Assembly (NCBI GenBank): GCA_963711215.1
Contig: CAVQDH010000011.1
Span: 1 to 64,000, forward strand
Origin: WHUA01 sp963711215
GTDB lineage: Bacteria; Pseudomonadota; Alphaproteobacteria; UBA8366
DNA: 64,000 bases
Direction of reading: 5' to 3'
Shown: positions 27,538 to 36,679 of the stretch, in pieces
How the letters are laid out: the number at the start of each line of letters is the position of its first letter
How positions within the stretch are numbered: position 1 is the stretch's first letter
Made by a program: the position numbers and the translations under genes
The notes under the pieces: generated by a model
What the model was told of the DNA's origin: nothing
Database searches by the model: none
What the model saw: only the letters and a program-made list of their open reading frames with translations

Positions 27538-28215
27538 CTACCAGAGCATCGGTATCAGGCGGTATCGCACCTGTTTCCGGTAGGCGGCGTAGCCCGCGAG
27601 GTTCTTCGTCAGGAACGCTTCCTCGTCGAGCAGGCGCCAGATCAGCGCCGGAACGGTCGCGGCGAAGACCAGCACGCCCCACCACGACCCGAGCGCGATC
27701 GGGATGCCGAGCAGCATCACCAGCCCGCCGGTATACATGGGATGGCGGACGACGGCGTACGGTCCGGTCGAGATGACCTTCTGACCGGGGGCGAGCTCGA
27801 TGGTCGCGGCGGAGTAGCTGTTCACCCGGAACACGACCAGGACGGCGAGCCAGCCGAGCAGGACGAGCGCGTCGCCCGCGAGCGCCGTCCCGCGCGCCAT
27901 AGTCGACCAGCCGAAGCGATGGTCGAGCGCGGGGACGACCAGCAGGCCGATGAAGCCGAGCGAGGCGAAAGACATGATGATCCGCTGCTTCGGCACCTTC
28001 TCGGCGAAGGGACCGCCGCGCATCCGTCGCGCCAGAAGCTGCGGATCCGTTTTCGCGAGATAGAGGATGATCGCCAGCGACGGCGTGAAATAGGTGACGA
28101 GGAAGGCCCAGGCCTGCCAGTAGTCCAGCGTCCAGGCCGGACCGAACACCAGCGCCGCCATGACGGCAAAAAGCAAGACGGTTCCGGCGAATGCTCTTAC
28201 GCTCAGGCTGCGCAT
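27538..28215 (-). CDS. Isoprenylcysteine carboxyl methyltransferase-type (ICMT/PEMT) membrane protein
   Basis: Small membrane methyltransferase fold, 225 residues, about five helices. The family signature is clear: G-P-Y-A-V-V-R-H-P-M-Y-T-G-G (about 150-163), then D-E-E-A-F-L-T-K-N-L-A-G-Y-A-A-Y, the SAM-binding region. The frame opens earlier, but the ATG at 28215 has a TAGGAT site. Substrate unknown. Convergent with the TauD gene (7-bp gap). Confidence 0.82.
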   Translation of the reverse strand: MRSLSVRAFAGTVLLFAVMAALVFGPAWTLDYWQAWAFLVTYFTPSLAIILYLAKTDPQLLARRMRGGPFAEKVPKQRIIMSFASLGFIGLLVVPALDHRFGWSTMARGTALAGDALVLLGWLAVLVVFRVNSYSAATIELAPGQKVISTGPYAVVRHPMYTGGLVMLLGIPIALGSWWGVLVFAATVPALIWRLLDEEAFLTKNLAGYAAYRKQVRYRLIPMLW

Positions 28216-28367
28216 TCGCGATCCTACCATGCGCCCGGCCGGCGCGGCGCGTCCGTTATCACAGCGAGCCCGCGGGTTGACAGCGGGCCGCGCCACGCGG
28301 AGTCTGGCGCCGCCCGCGCCGTTTCGCGGACAGAACGATCAAGCCAGAACGATTGAAAAGGTCTCGC

Positions 28368-28673
28368 GTGCGCTCAGCCGATAAGCCAGGGTTCCGCCGC
28401 CTCGCCGCGGCATCCGCCATCGTTGCGTTGCTCGCCTGTTCCGGCTGCGGCAAGGAAGAGCACAAGCCGTCCGAGGACAACACCTACAACGTGCATCTCT
28501 ATTACGGGAAGGACGTTGCCCAGGACAAATACCTCGGCGAGGTCGTCGGCATCAGCCAATGCCAGATGAAGGTGCATAGCGAGGCCGCGCGCATGGGCCT
28601 CAAGGGGCACACCTACAGCTATGCCTGCTGCTGGGTGCACAACGGCGAGGCGTGCTACGAGAAGCACAAGTAG
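28368..28673 (+). CDS. Small predicted lipoprotein
   Basis: 101 residues from the GTG at 28368, which follows AAAAGG; the TTG at 28353 lacks a site. N-terminal lipoprotein signal with lipobox L-L-A-C followed by S-G-C-G, then a small domain with two later Cys pairs (C-Q and A-C-C-W plus E-A-C-Y). Unknown function; exported and anchored to a membrane. Confidence 0.66.
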   Translation: MRSADKPGFRRLAAASAIVALLACSGCGKEEHKPSEDNTYNVHLYYGKDVAQDKYLGEVVGISQCQMKVHSEAARMGLKGHTYSYACCWVHNGEACYEKHK

Positions 28674-28682
28674 TAGATCTAT

Positions 28683-28706
28683 CTGCAATCGGCCGCCTGA
28701 TTGCAG
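28683..28706. terminator. Hairpin between convergent lipoprotein and GNAT genes
   Basis: Perfect 8-bp stem CTGCAATC/GATTGCAG with an 8-base loop in an A/T-rich setting, bracketed by AGATC/GATCT. No long T-run, so a weak bidirectional terminator. Confidence 0.5.
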
Positions 28707-28716
28707 GTAAATTGAT

Positions 28717-29478
28717 CTATCTTAGAAAGTTAGAGCAACTTATCTGCTCCCCGACGCAGGTCGCGCCGCTCTTCCGCGATCGGTCCGAGCGATTGCCGCT
28801 GCCGGCCCGGCCATCGAAATTCGCCGGATCGAGCCAGCGGGTGAAGCCGCGCTTCAGCATCGGCCATTCGCCGTCGATGATCGAGAGCCAGGCGGTGTCG
28901 CGGTTGCGGCCCTTGACGACGGCGGCCTGGCGGAACAGGCCCTCGAAGGTAAAGCCCAGCCGCTCGGCGGCGCGCCGGGACGCGGCGTTGAGCGCGTTGC
29001 ATTTCCACTCGTAGCGGCGATAGCCGAGCTCCTCGAAGACCCGCTGCATCATGAGATACATCGCCTCGGTCGCGGCCGCCGTGCGCTGCAGGCGCGGCGC
29101 ATAGGTGATGGAGCCGACCTCGATCGACCCGGCGCCGGGGTCGATCCGCAGGTAGCTCGCGGCGCCGAGCGCATCGCCTGCCGTCTTGTCGACGATCGCG
29201 TAGGTCACCCGGCCGGCGTCCGCCGCCCGCGCCGCCAGCCAGGCGTCGTAGCCGTCCCGGTCCGCGAACGGGCCGGCCGGCAGATAGGTCCAGAGCCGGC
29301 CCTCCTTGTCCTCGGCAAGCGCCGCGAACAGCGGGGCGCCGTGCCGGGCCGGATCCAGCGGCTCGAGGCGGCATAGACGGCCCTCCATCGGGCTTCGCGG
29401 CGGCTGTTTCGCGGGCCGCCAGTCCGGCATCGGAAATCCGACCGGCTGACCGAGCGCATTTAGGAATTCTTTCGGCAT
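28717..29478 (-). CDS. GNAT family N-acetyltransferase (RimJ/RimL-like)
   Basis: 253-residue acetyl-CoA dependent acetyltransferase. Domain around 35-210: I-E-V-G-S-I-T-Y-A-P-R-L-Q-R-T-A-A-A-T-E-A as the CoA loop region, Y-R-R-Y-E-W-K-C-N-A-L-N-A-A-S-R-R-A-A-E-R-L-G-F as the RimL-type motif. C-terminal tail is basic and Ser-rich. Target unknown. Confidence 0.85.
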   Translation of the reverse strand: MPKEFLNALGQPVGFPMPDWRPAKQPPRSPMEGRLCRLEPLDPARHGAPLFAALAEDKEGRLWTYLPAGPFADRDGYDAWLAARAADAGRVTYAIVDKTAGDALGAASYLRIDPGAGSIEVGSITYAPRLQRTAAATEAMYLMMQRVFEELGYRRYEWKCNALNAASRRAAERLGFTFEGLFRQAAVVKGRNRDTAWLSIIDGEWPMLKRGFTRWLDPANFDGRAGSGNRSDRSRKSGATCVGEQISCSNFLR

Positions 29479-29761
29479 GGATGCGCAGCGCCTTCTTAAC
29501 CGAGTTATGTCGAAATGAGGATGGAAGGTGAACGCCCGGAGTCGCGTTCGAAAGGGCCACTGCGGCGGGATTCGGACGGGGCCGTTTCGGCAGGCGTTGG
29601 AGCCGTTTAGCGGCGCATGCCGCCAATTGGCCTTTGATTCTAATACTTTCGAGTTAATCCTTTTTCACTAAAGGCTTAATACTTCGGAAGGGTACTTGCA
29701 TTTGGTGTTTAAATAAATGTTAAATGAACCAGCGGAAGGTTCCAGGCGTTGGAGTATGGCT

Positions 29762-30232
29762 ATGACTCGCACAGCCCTGAATACCGCGTCACGCTCTACG
29801 ATCACGATGATGATCACGGCCCTTATCGCGGGCTGCAGCTCCATGGGCGAACAGGTCTATACGCGGCAGAATCAAGCTGCCTCGGCGCTCGCCACCATGG
29901 AGATGGAGGCCGAGACGAAGGATCCCGGCAAGGCCGACAGGATTTCCAAGGCGGAATCGGATCTGCATGAGGCCTGCGCGCCGCTTCGTGACGTGGCGTC
30001 GCGCCAGATGACCGGTGAATCGGTCGGCATCGACTCCAAGTTGGTGGTGCTCGTCTCGCTCGACCGTTGCGCCAGCGAGACGCGGCGCGCGGAAGACTTC
30101 ATCCGGCTCGACAACCCGTCGCTCGCCAACTTCTATCTCGGGTCCGGAAACGAGGACGAGATCGGCAGCAAGAGACCGGCGGATATGGCGGTGGGGCCCC
30201 GCAGCACGATGTTCCAGCTGACGCCGAAATAA
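29762..30232 (+). CDS. Predicted lipoprotein of unknown function
   Basis: 156 residues from the ATG at 29762, which is placed 8 bp after GGAG; the frame opens at 29717. Signal peptide with lipobox L-I-A-G-C-S-S, then an acidic, helical mature part with A-E-S-D-L-H-E-A-C-A-P-L-R and another Cys in L-D-R-C-A-S-E-T. Preceded by an A/T-rich 280-bp gap with promoter-like TTGATT/TAATAC segments near 29635-29655. No family recognised. Confidence 0.68.
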   Translation: MTRTALNTASRSTITMMITALIAGCSSMGEQVYTRQNQAASALATMEMEAETKDPGKADRISKAESDLHEACAPLRDVASRQMTGESVGIDSKLVVLVSLDRCASETRRAEDFIRLDNPSLANFYLGSGNEDEIGSKRPADMAVGPRSTMFQLTPK

Positions 30233-30278
30233 CGCCCGGCCGGTCGCCTGCCCGACCGGACGCCTGACCGCTGACGCC

Positions 30279-31325
30279 TTACATCAAGAACACGCCCTTG
30301 CCCGTCGTCTGGGTGTCGAACAGCGTGTAGGCCTCTTCCGCCTGCTCGAGTTTCCAGCGATGGGTGAACAGCTTGTCGACGGCGATCTTGCGGTCGGCGA
30401 CGAACTCCGCACAATCCGCCTGCCCGTTCTTGGAGAAGGTCCAGGACGCCATCAGCGTCACCTGGCGGCGCAGCATGTCGGGGCTCACGTCGAGGGTGAC
30501 GTTGCCGCCTTCGCCGACGAAGCAGGCCGTGCCCCAGGTGCGCACGGACCGCACCGTGGCCGCCCGCGCCTCCGGGTTGGACGAGCAGTCGATCGTCTTG
30601 TGTGCGCCCTCGCCATGCGTCAGCTCGCGGATCGCCGCGACCGGGTCGTTGCCCATCGGGTTCAGCACCTCGTGCGCGCCGAACTGCTTCGCCAGCTCGC
30701 GGCGTTCGGGCGAGATGTCGAGCGCGATGACGCGCGCGCCCATGGCGACCGCGAGCTGCGTCGCCGAGAGCCCGACCGGGCCCTGGCCAAAGATCGCGAT
30801 CGTCTCGTCGCCCTTGAGGTCGAGCCGGCGCAGCGCGCCGTAGGCGGTGCCGGTGCCGCAGGAGATCGCGGCGCCGACCTCGAAGGACAGCGAATCGGGT
30901 AGCGGCACCAGGGTCGAGACCGGCACTTTCATGTATTTCGCGTGCGCGCCGTTGCCGCCGGAGCCATAGACCGTCGTCCCTTCGAGGCACATCTGCGCCC
31001 AGCCGCTGGCGCAATGCTTGCACACGCCGCAGCCGCCGTAGTGGTGGTCCATCACGCGCTGACCGATGCGCGCCTCCTTCTCGGTCACTGCGCTGCCGAT
31101 CGCGGCCACGATGCCGCAAGGCTCGTGGCCGGCGATCACCGGGCCCTCGGCGCGCTTGATACCGCCGGTCTGCCCGCCCATCTGCGTCCTGCGGTACTGG
31201 TGGAGGTCGCTGCCGCACATGCCGGACGCCTTGATCTCGAGCACGACCTCGCGCGGGCCGGGCGTCGGATCCTCGAACTCCATCAACGCGAGCTTTCTGT
31301 TTCCGGTAAAGACGACACCGCGCAT
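30279..31325 (-). CDS. Zinc-dependent alcohol dehydrogenase (MDR superfamily)
   Basis: 348-residue medium-chain dehydrogenase. Catalytic zinc: C-G-S-D (about residue 37), G-H-E-P (about 66); structural zinc: C-G-V-C-K-H-C-A-S-G-W-A-Q-M-C. Rossmann motif G-Q-G-P-V-G-L-S. The AAGGAGGA site is 7 bp before the ATG at 31325. Probably acts on a polyol, threonine-like or sugar alcohol. No transporter or regulator adjoins it. Confidence 0.9.
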   Translation of the reverse strand: MRGVVFTGNRKLALMEFEDPTPGPREVVLEIKASGMCGSDLHQYRRTQMGGQTGGIKRAEGPVIAGHEPCGIVAAIGSAVTEKEARIGQRVMDHHYGGCGVCKHCASGWAQMCLEGTTVYGSGGNGAHAKYMKVPVSTLVPLPDSLSFEVGAAISCGTGTAYGALRRLDLKGDETIAIFGQGPVGLSATQLAVAMGARVIALDISPERRELAKQFGAHEVLNPMGNDPVAAIRELTHGEGAHKTIDCSSNPEARAATVRSVRTWGTACFVGEGGNVTLDVSPDMLRRQVTLMASWTFSKNGQADCAEFVADRKIAVDKLFTHRWKLEQAEEAYTLFDTQTTGKGVFLM

Positions 31326-31410
31326 GGCAGTTTCCTCCTTGTGAATTGTCTCTGCGATTCTATAGCACGAGTTGTAGGGCACGCGCGAAGTGGCGGCCTC
31401 GAAACCTTTG

Positions 31411-31488
31411 CCTCATCCTGAGCCTGTCGAAGGATGAGTACGCGCCGCCGTATCGTGCCGCTCATGCTTCGACAAGCTCAGCATGAGG
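31411..31488. repeat. Dispersed inverted repeat, copy 2 (same family as 8483-8557)
   Basis: Arms CCTCATCCTGAGCCTGTCGA (31411-) and ATGCTTCGACAAGCTCAGCA (31464-) in the reverse order from copy 1. Located between the dehydrogenase and the cyclase, both on the minus strand, so it may also end the upstream cyclase transcript or separate promoters. Confidence 0.75.
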
Positions 31489-31508
31489 GTTGTCGAAAGG
31501 TCGCTGGC

Positions 31509-33160
31509 CTACGCCGCTTCCATCGAAAACGCCTCGACGTCGTCGATGGCGTAGACCGGCAGCGGCTCGTGGCGGCCGCGCAGCGCCGCGGAGTGGCGGG
31601 GAAAATGTGAGAAGTCGCGCCCGCAGCCGTCCGCCGTCGTCTGCGATATGACCATCCGGCATTTGAGGATCTTGGTCTCGGATTCGAGCCGCGCGGCGAC
31701 GTTGACCGTGTCACCGACCGCGGTGAGCGTCGGCGCGTCCGGCGGTCCCATGGTGCCGACGATCGCCTCGCCGGTGTGGATGCCGATGCCCATGCGCAGC
31801 GGCTCGCCCATCTCGCCCGCCATGCCTTCGTTCAACGCGTCTAGACGTCGGAACATCGCCGCTGCGCCGGCGAGCGCCTCGCGGCATCCGTGCTCGACGC
31901 CCGATTCCAGCCCATAGAGCGCCATCAGGCCGTCGCCGTTGAACTGCGCGTAATGGCCGCCGGTCTCCTTGAGCGCGGCCGACATCTCGGCGAAGAAGCG
32001 GTTCAGCAGAAAGACCGTGTCGTAAGGCAGCAGCCGCTCGCCGAGCGCGGTCGAGCCGCGCAGGTCGAGGAACATCACGGTGATGGTCCGCTCGCTGCCC
32101 TGGACCGCGCCGAGCCGGCGGGCGACCTGGGCCGAGGCAGTCGGCGGCAGCAGCGGCACGATGGACAGGTCACGCCGCGGCCGGGTCTGGCAGGCCAGCC
32201 TGACGTTGCGCGGCGCATCGATGCGCGACAGCGCGCGCTTCTCGGTCTCGTTCGGCAGCGGCAGCGTGTCCAGCCCGTCGCTCACGCGGACCCGGCAGGT
32301 GGTGCAGCGCCCGCGCCCGCCGCAGACCGAGGCGTGCGGGATGCCGGCGCCGCGGATCGCCTCCAGCATCGTCACCCCGACCGGGGCAGTGAGGCGGCGC
32401 CCGGATTCGAGCGACAATCGGAAGCTGCCGTACTGGTTGCGGATCGCGCGCCGGATCTGCCGCGCGGCAAGCGTCGCCAGCAGCAGGCCGGCCAGGATTG
32501 CGTAGGCCCACAGCTCAATCCGGGCGAGCGCCGGATCCTGGTTCGCGAAGGGCGCGAACAGCCGCGCGACCCAGTCGGGCGAGGTCACGCTCGGCGCGAT
32601 CGTCAGGCCGGCGCGGAGGAATCCCAAAAGCGCCAGCACCGGCAGCAGCGTCGCGGCGAGATAGAGATAAGGCAGCGCCGTGGGGTACCAGCGCTTGAGC
32701 CTGAGCCAGTAGTGGAGGCCGATCGTCATGTGCAGCCAGATGATCCCGATCAGCAGGACCTGCCGCCAGCCGTGAAATCGGACTCAGCCAGTATTTGGCG
32801 ACGACCTGAGGATAGGTGACCACGACACCGAACATGTCGGCGCGCAGCCGGACGCCGATCATGTGGCTGGCGGCGAGCGGCAGGATCAGCAGGCCGAGGG
32901 TGAGCTGCATCGCCTCCCAGGCCTTTAAGCGGAGGTTGCTGCGCCGGTAGAGCGACCACAGCGCCAGCAGGAAATGGGTAAGAAAGGAGCCGTAGAGCAG
33001 GATAGTGCCGACCGGGTGGTACCAGACCAGGGTCACCGCCTTGCGGAACCCTTCCATCGCGTCGAAGGACAGCAGACCGAGCGCGAGGTTCAACATGTGC
33101 AGAATACAGGTAGGTGGCCAGAACGAGGCCGGTGCTCAGGCGCAACCATCTCACAACCAT
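31509..33160 (-). CDS. Membrane adenylate/guanylate cyclase with [2Fe-2S] ferredoxin domain (CyaC-like), two frameshifts
   Basis: Class III nucleotidyl cyclase that can couple redox state to cAMP. N-terminal multi-helix membrane domain with many His (W-Y-H-P-V-G, T-H-F-L-L-A, A-S-H-M-I-G, W-L-H-M-T-I-G-L-H-Y-W), like the haem-binding 6TM domain of CyaC-type cyclases. Then a ferredoxin segment C-G-G-R-G-R-C-T-T-C with a late Cys in L-A-C-Q-T-R-P. Then the cyclase domain: M-F-L-D-L-R-G-S-T (metal Asp), N-G-D-G-L-M-A, V-G-D-T-V-N-V-A-A-R-L-E. Two breaks, near 33109 and 32772, each repaired by dropping one base. ATG at 33160 follows AGGATC. Divergent by 142 bp from the flavoprotein response regulator. 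Confidence 0.85.
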
Positions 33161-33302
33161 ACGTGATCCTTCGACTGCCGAGTGCGTCAGCGGAACGTTG
33201 CCGAGAACGGATCGCGAATGCAAGCGCCAGTTCCCCTGTTGACCCCAGGCGGGCCAATCGCCATCCTTCTCGCCATAGCATCAGTTCGGGAGCGTGCGAA
33301 GC

Positions 33303-34952
33303 ATGGCGAAGCCGGCCATCCTGGCGGTCGACGACGATCCGGAAGTGCTGCGCGCGGTGGCGCGCGACCTCAGGGACCATTTCGCCAAGGACTACCGGAT
33401 CCTGCCGGCGGCGTCCGGCGGCGAGGCGCTGGACGTCGTCCGTACGCTCAAGCTCCGCAACGAGCCGCTCGCCCTCTTCCTCGCCGACCAGCGCATGCCG
33501 GCGATGACCGGCATCGAGTTCCTGGCCGAGGCGGCGCCGCTGTTCCCGGCCGCGAAGCGCGTGCTGCTGACCGCCTATGCCGACCGCGACGTCGCCATCC
33601 GCGCGATCAACGACGTGCGGCTCGACTATTACCTGATGAAGCCGTGGGAGCCGCCGGAGCGGCTGCTCTATCCGGCGCTCGACGACCTGCTGCAGGACTG
33701 GCAGGCCGGCTACCGCCCGCCCTTCGAGGGCGTCACCGTGGTCGACCACCGCTGGTCCAAGCGCGGCTTCGAGATCCGCGACTTCCTGGCGCGCAACCAC
33801 GTGCCCTACCGCCGGCTCGACGTGGAGCGCGACCAGGAGGCGAAGGACATCCTGGCGATCGCCGGCGGCGACGTGCTGCCGCTGGTCATCCTGCCGGACG
33901 GCCGGCAGCTCGCGCGGCCGACCATCGACGAGCTCGCCGACTGCTGCGGCGGACCGCGGTCGGCCGAGACGCCCTTCTACGATCTCGTCGTGGTGGGCGG
34001 CGGCCCGGCCGGCCTCGCCGCCGCGGTCTACGGCGCGTCGGAAGGGCTGCGCACCATCGTGGTCGAGAGCGAGGCGCCGGGCGGCCAGGCCGGCACCAGC
34101 TCGCGGATCGAGAACTATCTCGGCTTCCCCAACGGGCTCAGCGGCTCCGACCTGTCGCGCCGCGCGCTGACCCAGGCGCAGCGGCTCGGCGCGGCGTTCC
34201 TCGTGGCGCGCCGGGTGACCGGGCTTCGCGTCGACGGTCCCTACCGCTTCGTCCAGCTGTCCGACGGCAGCGAGATCAGCTGCCACGCGATGATCATCGC
34301 CAGCGGCGTGCAGTACCGCCGCCTCGCCGTGCCGGGCGTGACCCCGCTCGAAGGCGCCGGCGTGTTCTACGGCGCGGCGATGACCGAAGCCGCCGCCTGC
34401 AAGGACCAGGACGTCTTCATCATCGGCGGCGGCAATTCCGCCGGCCAGGGCGCGATCTTCCTGGCCGAATACGCGCGCTCGGTCACCATCCTGATCCGAG
34501 GCGAGAGCCTGACCGCCTCGATGTCGCAATACCTGATCGAGCGCATCGAGCAGTCGCCGAATATCGACGTGCTGCCGCATACCGAAGTGACGCAGGTCAC
34601 CGGCGGAACGACGCTGGAGACGGTCACGCTGCGCAACAACAAGACCGGCGCGGAGGAGACGCGCCCGGCGGGCGGCCTGTTCGTCTTCATCGGCGCGGAG
34701 CCGCGCACCGACTGGCTGGGCGACGCGGTGGTCCGCGATACGCGCGGCTTTATCGTCACCGGCCGCGACCTGGCGCAGATAGGCGGCGGCCTCTGGCCGC
34801 TCGAGCGCGATCCCTTCCTGACCGAGACGAGCCTGCCGGGCGTCTTCGCCGCCGGCGACGTGCGCTGCGGCTCGGTCAAGCGCGTCGCCGCCGCCGTCGG
34901 CGAAGGCTCGGTCACCGTCAGCTTCGTGCACGAGCATCTGGAGAGCCTATGA
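33303..34952 (+). CDS. Response regulator fused to glutaredoxin-like and thioredoxin-reductase-like flavoprotein domains
   Basis: 549 residues, three domains. Receiver (about 1-130): V-D-D-D, phosphoacceptor D62 in L-A-D-Q-R-M-P, T90, K113. Glutaredoxin-like fold (about 143-213) with W-S-K-R where the dithiol would be. NAD(P)H/FAD domain (from about 226): G-G-G-P-A-G-L, I-I-G-G-G-N-S-A-G-Q; at the site equivalent to the TrxR C-A-T-C it reads Y-G-A-A-M (about 356-360), so both redox Cys are gone. It looks like a phosphorylation-controlled flavin oxidoreductase rather than a classical TrxR. A GTG at 33294 is an alternative start. Followed by a histidine kinase, the likely partner. Confidence 0.87.
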   Translation: MAKPAILAVDDDPEVLRAVARDLRDHFAKDYRILPAASGGEALDVVRTLKLRNEPLALFLADQRMPAMTGIEFLAEAAPLFPAAKRVLLTAYADRDVAIRAINDVRLDYYLMKPWEPPERLLYPALDDLLQDWQAGYRPPFEGVTVVDHRWSKRGFEIRDFLARNHVPYRRLDVERDQEAKDILAIAGGDVLPLVILPDGRQLARPTIDELADCCGGPRSAETPFYDLVVVGGGPAGLAAAVYGASEGLRTIVVESEAPGGQAGTSSRIENYLGFPNGLSGSDLSRRALTQAQRLGAAFLVARRVTGLRVDGPYRFVQLSDGSEISCHAMIIASGVQYRRLAVPGVTPLEGAGVFYGAAMTEAAACKDQDVFIIGGGNSAGQGAIFLAEYARSVTILIRGESLTASMSQYLIERIEQSPNIDVLPHTEVTQVTGGTTLETVTLRNNKTGAEETRPAGGLFVFIGAEPRTDWLGDAVVRDTRGFIVTGRDLAQIGGGLWPLERDPFLTETSLPGVFAAGDVRCGSVKRVAAAVGEGSVTVSFVHEHLESL

Positions 34953-34966
34953 ATGGGCGCTATTCC

Positions 34967-35164
34967 AAAGTCCTCCGCCCTTGCGGCGCGCGTGTCGTCG
35001 CGCGCCGCTCTTCCGAATTCGGCGGCCGGTCGACACCGGCCGCCTGGGGGAGGATTCAGGTGGGGGGTGAACGGCAGGTTGAGGCTGCAGTTGCGAGCCG
35101 TTGATGAAGTCATTCGGTAGTCCCCCCACCCTGACCCTCCCCCGCAAGGGGGGAGGGGAAACGG
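34967..35164. repeat. Family-2 repeat interrupted by a GC-rich double hairpin
   Basis: Between the flavoprotein and kinase genes. The AAAGTCCTCC...GGGGAGGATT half of family 2 begins at 34967 and resumes at about 35046; between them lies a roughly 60-bp block with two hairpins, GGCGCGCG-TGTCGT-CGCGCGCC and GCGGCCGG-TCGACA-CCGGCCGC. The second half (CCCCCCACCCTGACCCTCCC...) follows at 35122. The inserted block resembles the 59-bp repeats at 40182-40297. Confidence 0.72.
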
Positions 35165-35195
35165 AATGCGGCGTTTGTCAGGAAAGGGCCGCCCC

Positions 35196-36620
35196 ATGAT
35201 CCCCGTCGCACAGCTTCGCGCGGCGCCGCTGCTGCAAGGGCTGGAGGACGAGCGCTATGCCTGGCTGTCGCTGCAGGCCGAGGAGGTCGTGCTCGCGCCG
35301 GGCGATACGCTGCTGCGCCAGGGTGCCGAAGGGTGCGGCTTTTTCATCATCGTAGCCGGCGAGCTTCTGCTGATACATGAACAAGGCGCGCAGGAAACCA
35401 TCGCAGGCCGGCGCGCCGCGCCCAGCTTCCTGGGCGAGATATCCACCCTCACCGGCTACCCGATCTCCGTCACCTGCCGGGCGCGGACGGATTGCCGCCT
35501 GATCCGCCTGCAGGAGCCCGTCTTCTTCGAGCTGCTGGGCTGCTGCACGGTGTTCGCGCGGACGATCTTCCGCACCATGGTCGACCGCACGACCGAGACC
35601 GAGAGCCTGGTGCGGGATTTGGAAAAGATGGCATCGCTCGGCACCCTCGCGGCGGGCCTGGCGCATGAGCTGAACAACCCCGCCGCCGCGGCGGTGCGCG
35701 CGCTCGACCGGGCGAAGCGCCGCGCCGATACGCTGATGCAGCCGTCGACGGGCAGCGGCGACGGCGGCGAAGCGGGGGCGCTGCTCGGCCGCCTGCTGCA
35801 GGACGCTGCCGCGCGTCCCCCTGCCCCGCCGGCGAGCGCGCTGGACGCCGCGGACGCGGAGGAGCGGCTCGCAGAGTGGCTCGAAGGACAGGGCGTCGCG
35901 GACGCCTGGGAGCTGGCGCCGGCGCTTGCCGGGGCCGGCCTGACGGCGGCGGATCTCGAGCCGCTGGCGCGCGCCGCGGGCGGCAGCGGTTTCGCCGAGA
36001 ATGCCGCGCGCCTCGCCGGCAGTCTCGACCTCGCCGCCCTGCTCGGCGAGGCCGGCAACGCCTGCCGGCGCATTTCCGAGCTCGTCGGCGCGGTGAAATC
36101 CTATTCCTACATGGACCGGGCGGCGCGCCAGCAGGTCGACCTGCACCAGGGCCTCGAGGACACGCTGACGATCCTGAAGCACCGCTGGCCCGCGGGCGTC
36201 ACGGTCGAGCGCCGCTACGACCCCGCGTTGCCCACGATCACCGCCTATGGCAGCGAGTTGAACCAAGTGTGGACCAACCTCCTGGTCAACGCGCTCGACG
36301 CGCTCGGCGATAGCGGCACGATCACGCTGGAGACGCGGCGCGACGGCGACTATGCCGTGGTGTCGGTGACCGACGACGGCCCGGGCATCCCCGAGGCCAT
36401 CCGCTCGCGTATTTTCGACGCGTTCTTCACGACCAAGCCGGTCGGCAAGGGCACCGGGCTCGGCCTCGACATCACCCAACGCATCGTCGTCGCCCAGCAT
36501 TGCGGCACGATCACCGTGGCGTCGCGCCCGGGCGAGACGCGTTTCGAGGTCGCCATTCCGATCGAGCCGCCGGACGCCGGCCCGCCGGGCTCACGCGAAC
36601 TTGACGAGCGCCCCGGTTGA
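35196..36620 (+). CDS. Sensor histidine kinase with N-terminal cyclic-nucleotide-binding-type domain
   Basis: 474 residues, soluble. Residues about 5-125 form a cNMP-binding beta-roll (A-P-G-D-T-L-L-R-Q-G, G-F-F-I-I-V-A-G-E-L, F-L-G-E-I-S-T-L-T-G); the Arg that normally grips the cyclic phosphate (R-S-A) is replaced by Ile-Ser here. DHp with H157 in G-L-A-H-E-L-N-N-P-A, a helical insert, and HATPase boxes N (L-L-V-N-A-L-D), G1 (D-D-G-P-G-I-P) and G2 (G-K-G-T-G-L-G-L). The frame opens at 35166 inside the repeat; ATG 35196 has GGAAAGGG in front. Probably phosphorylates the receiver of the preceding flavoprotein. Confidence 0.87.
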   Translation: MIPVAQLRAAPLLQGLEDERYAWLSLQAEEVVLAPGDTLLRQGAEGCGFFIIVAGELLLIHEQGAQETIAGRRAAPSFLGEISTLTGYPISVTCRARTDCRLIRLQEPVFFELLGCCTVFARTIFRTMVDRTTETESLVRDLEKMASLGTLAAGLAHELNNPAAAAVRALDRAKRRADTLMQPSTGSGDGGEAGALLGRLLQDAAARPPAPPASALDAADAEERLAEWLEGQGVADAWELAPALAGAGLTAADLEPLARAAGGSGFAENAARLAGSLDLAALLGEAGNACRRISELVGAVKSYSYMDRAARQQVDLHQGLEDTLTILKHRWPAGVTVERRYDPALPTITAYGSELNQVWTNLLVNALDALGDSGTITLETRRDGDYAVVSVTDDGPGIPEAIRSRIFDAFFTTKPVGKGTGLGLDITQRIVVAQHCGTITVASRPGETRFEVAIPIEPPDAGPPGSRELDERPG

Positions 36621-36679
36621 TCCGCGTATAATTGGTCCGCGCGTCCTGGCGGGCGCCGACAACCGGGGAGATATCGACC

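Noticed and set aside
33182..35104. A 640-codon plus-strand frame overlapping the flavoprotein
   Set aside because: Out-of-frame shadow of the receiver-flavoprotein gene with a Pro/Arg/Ala-rich product.
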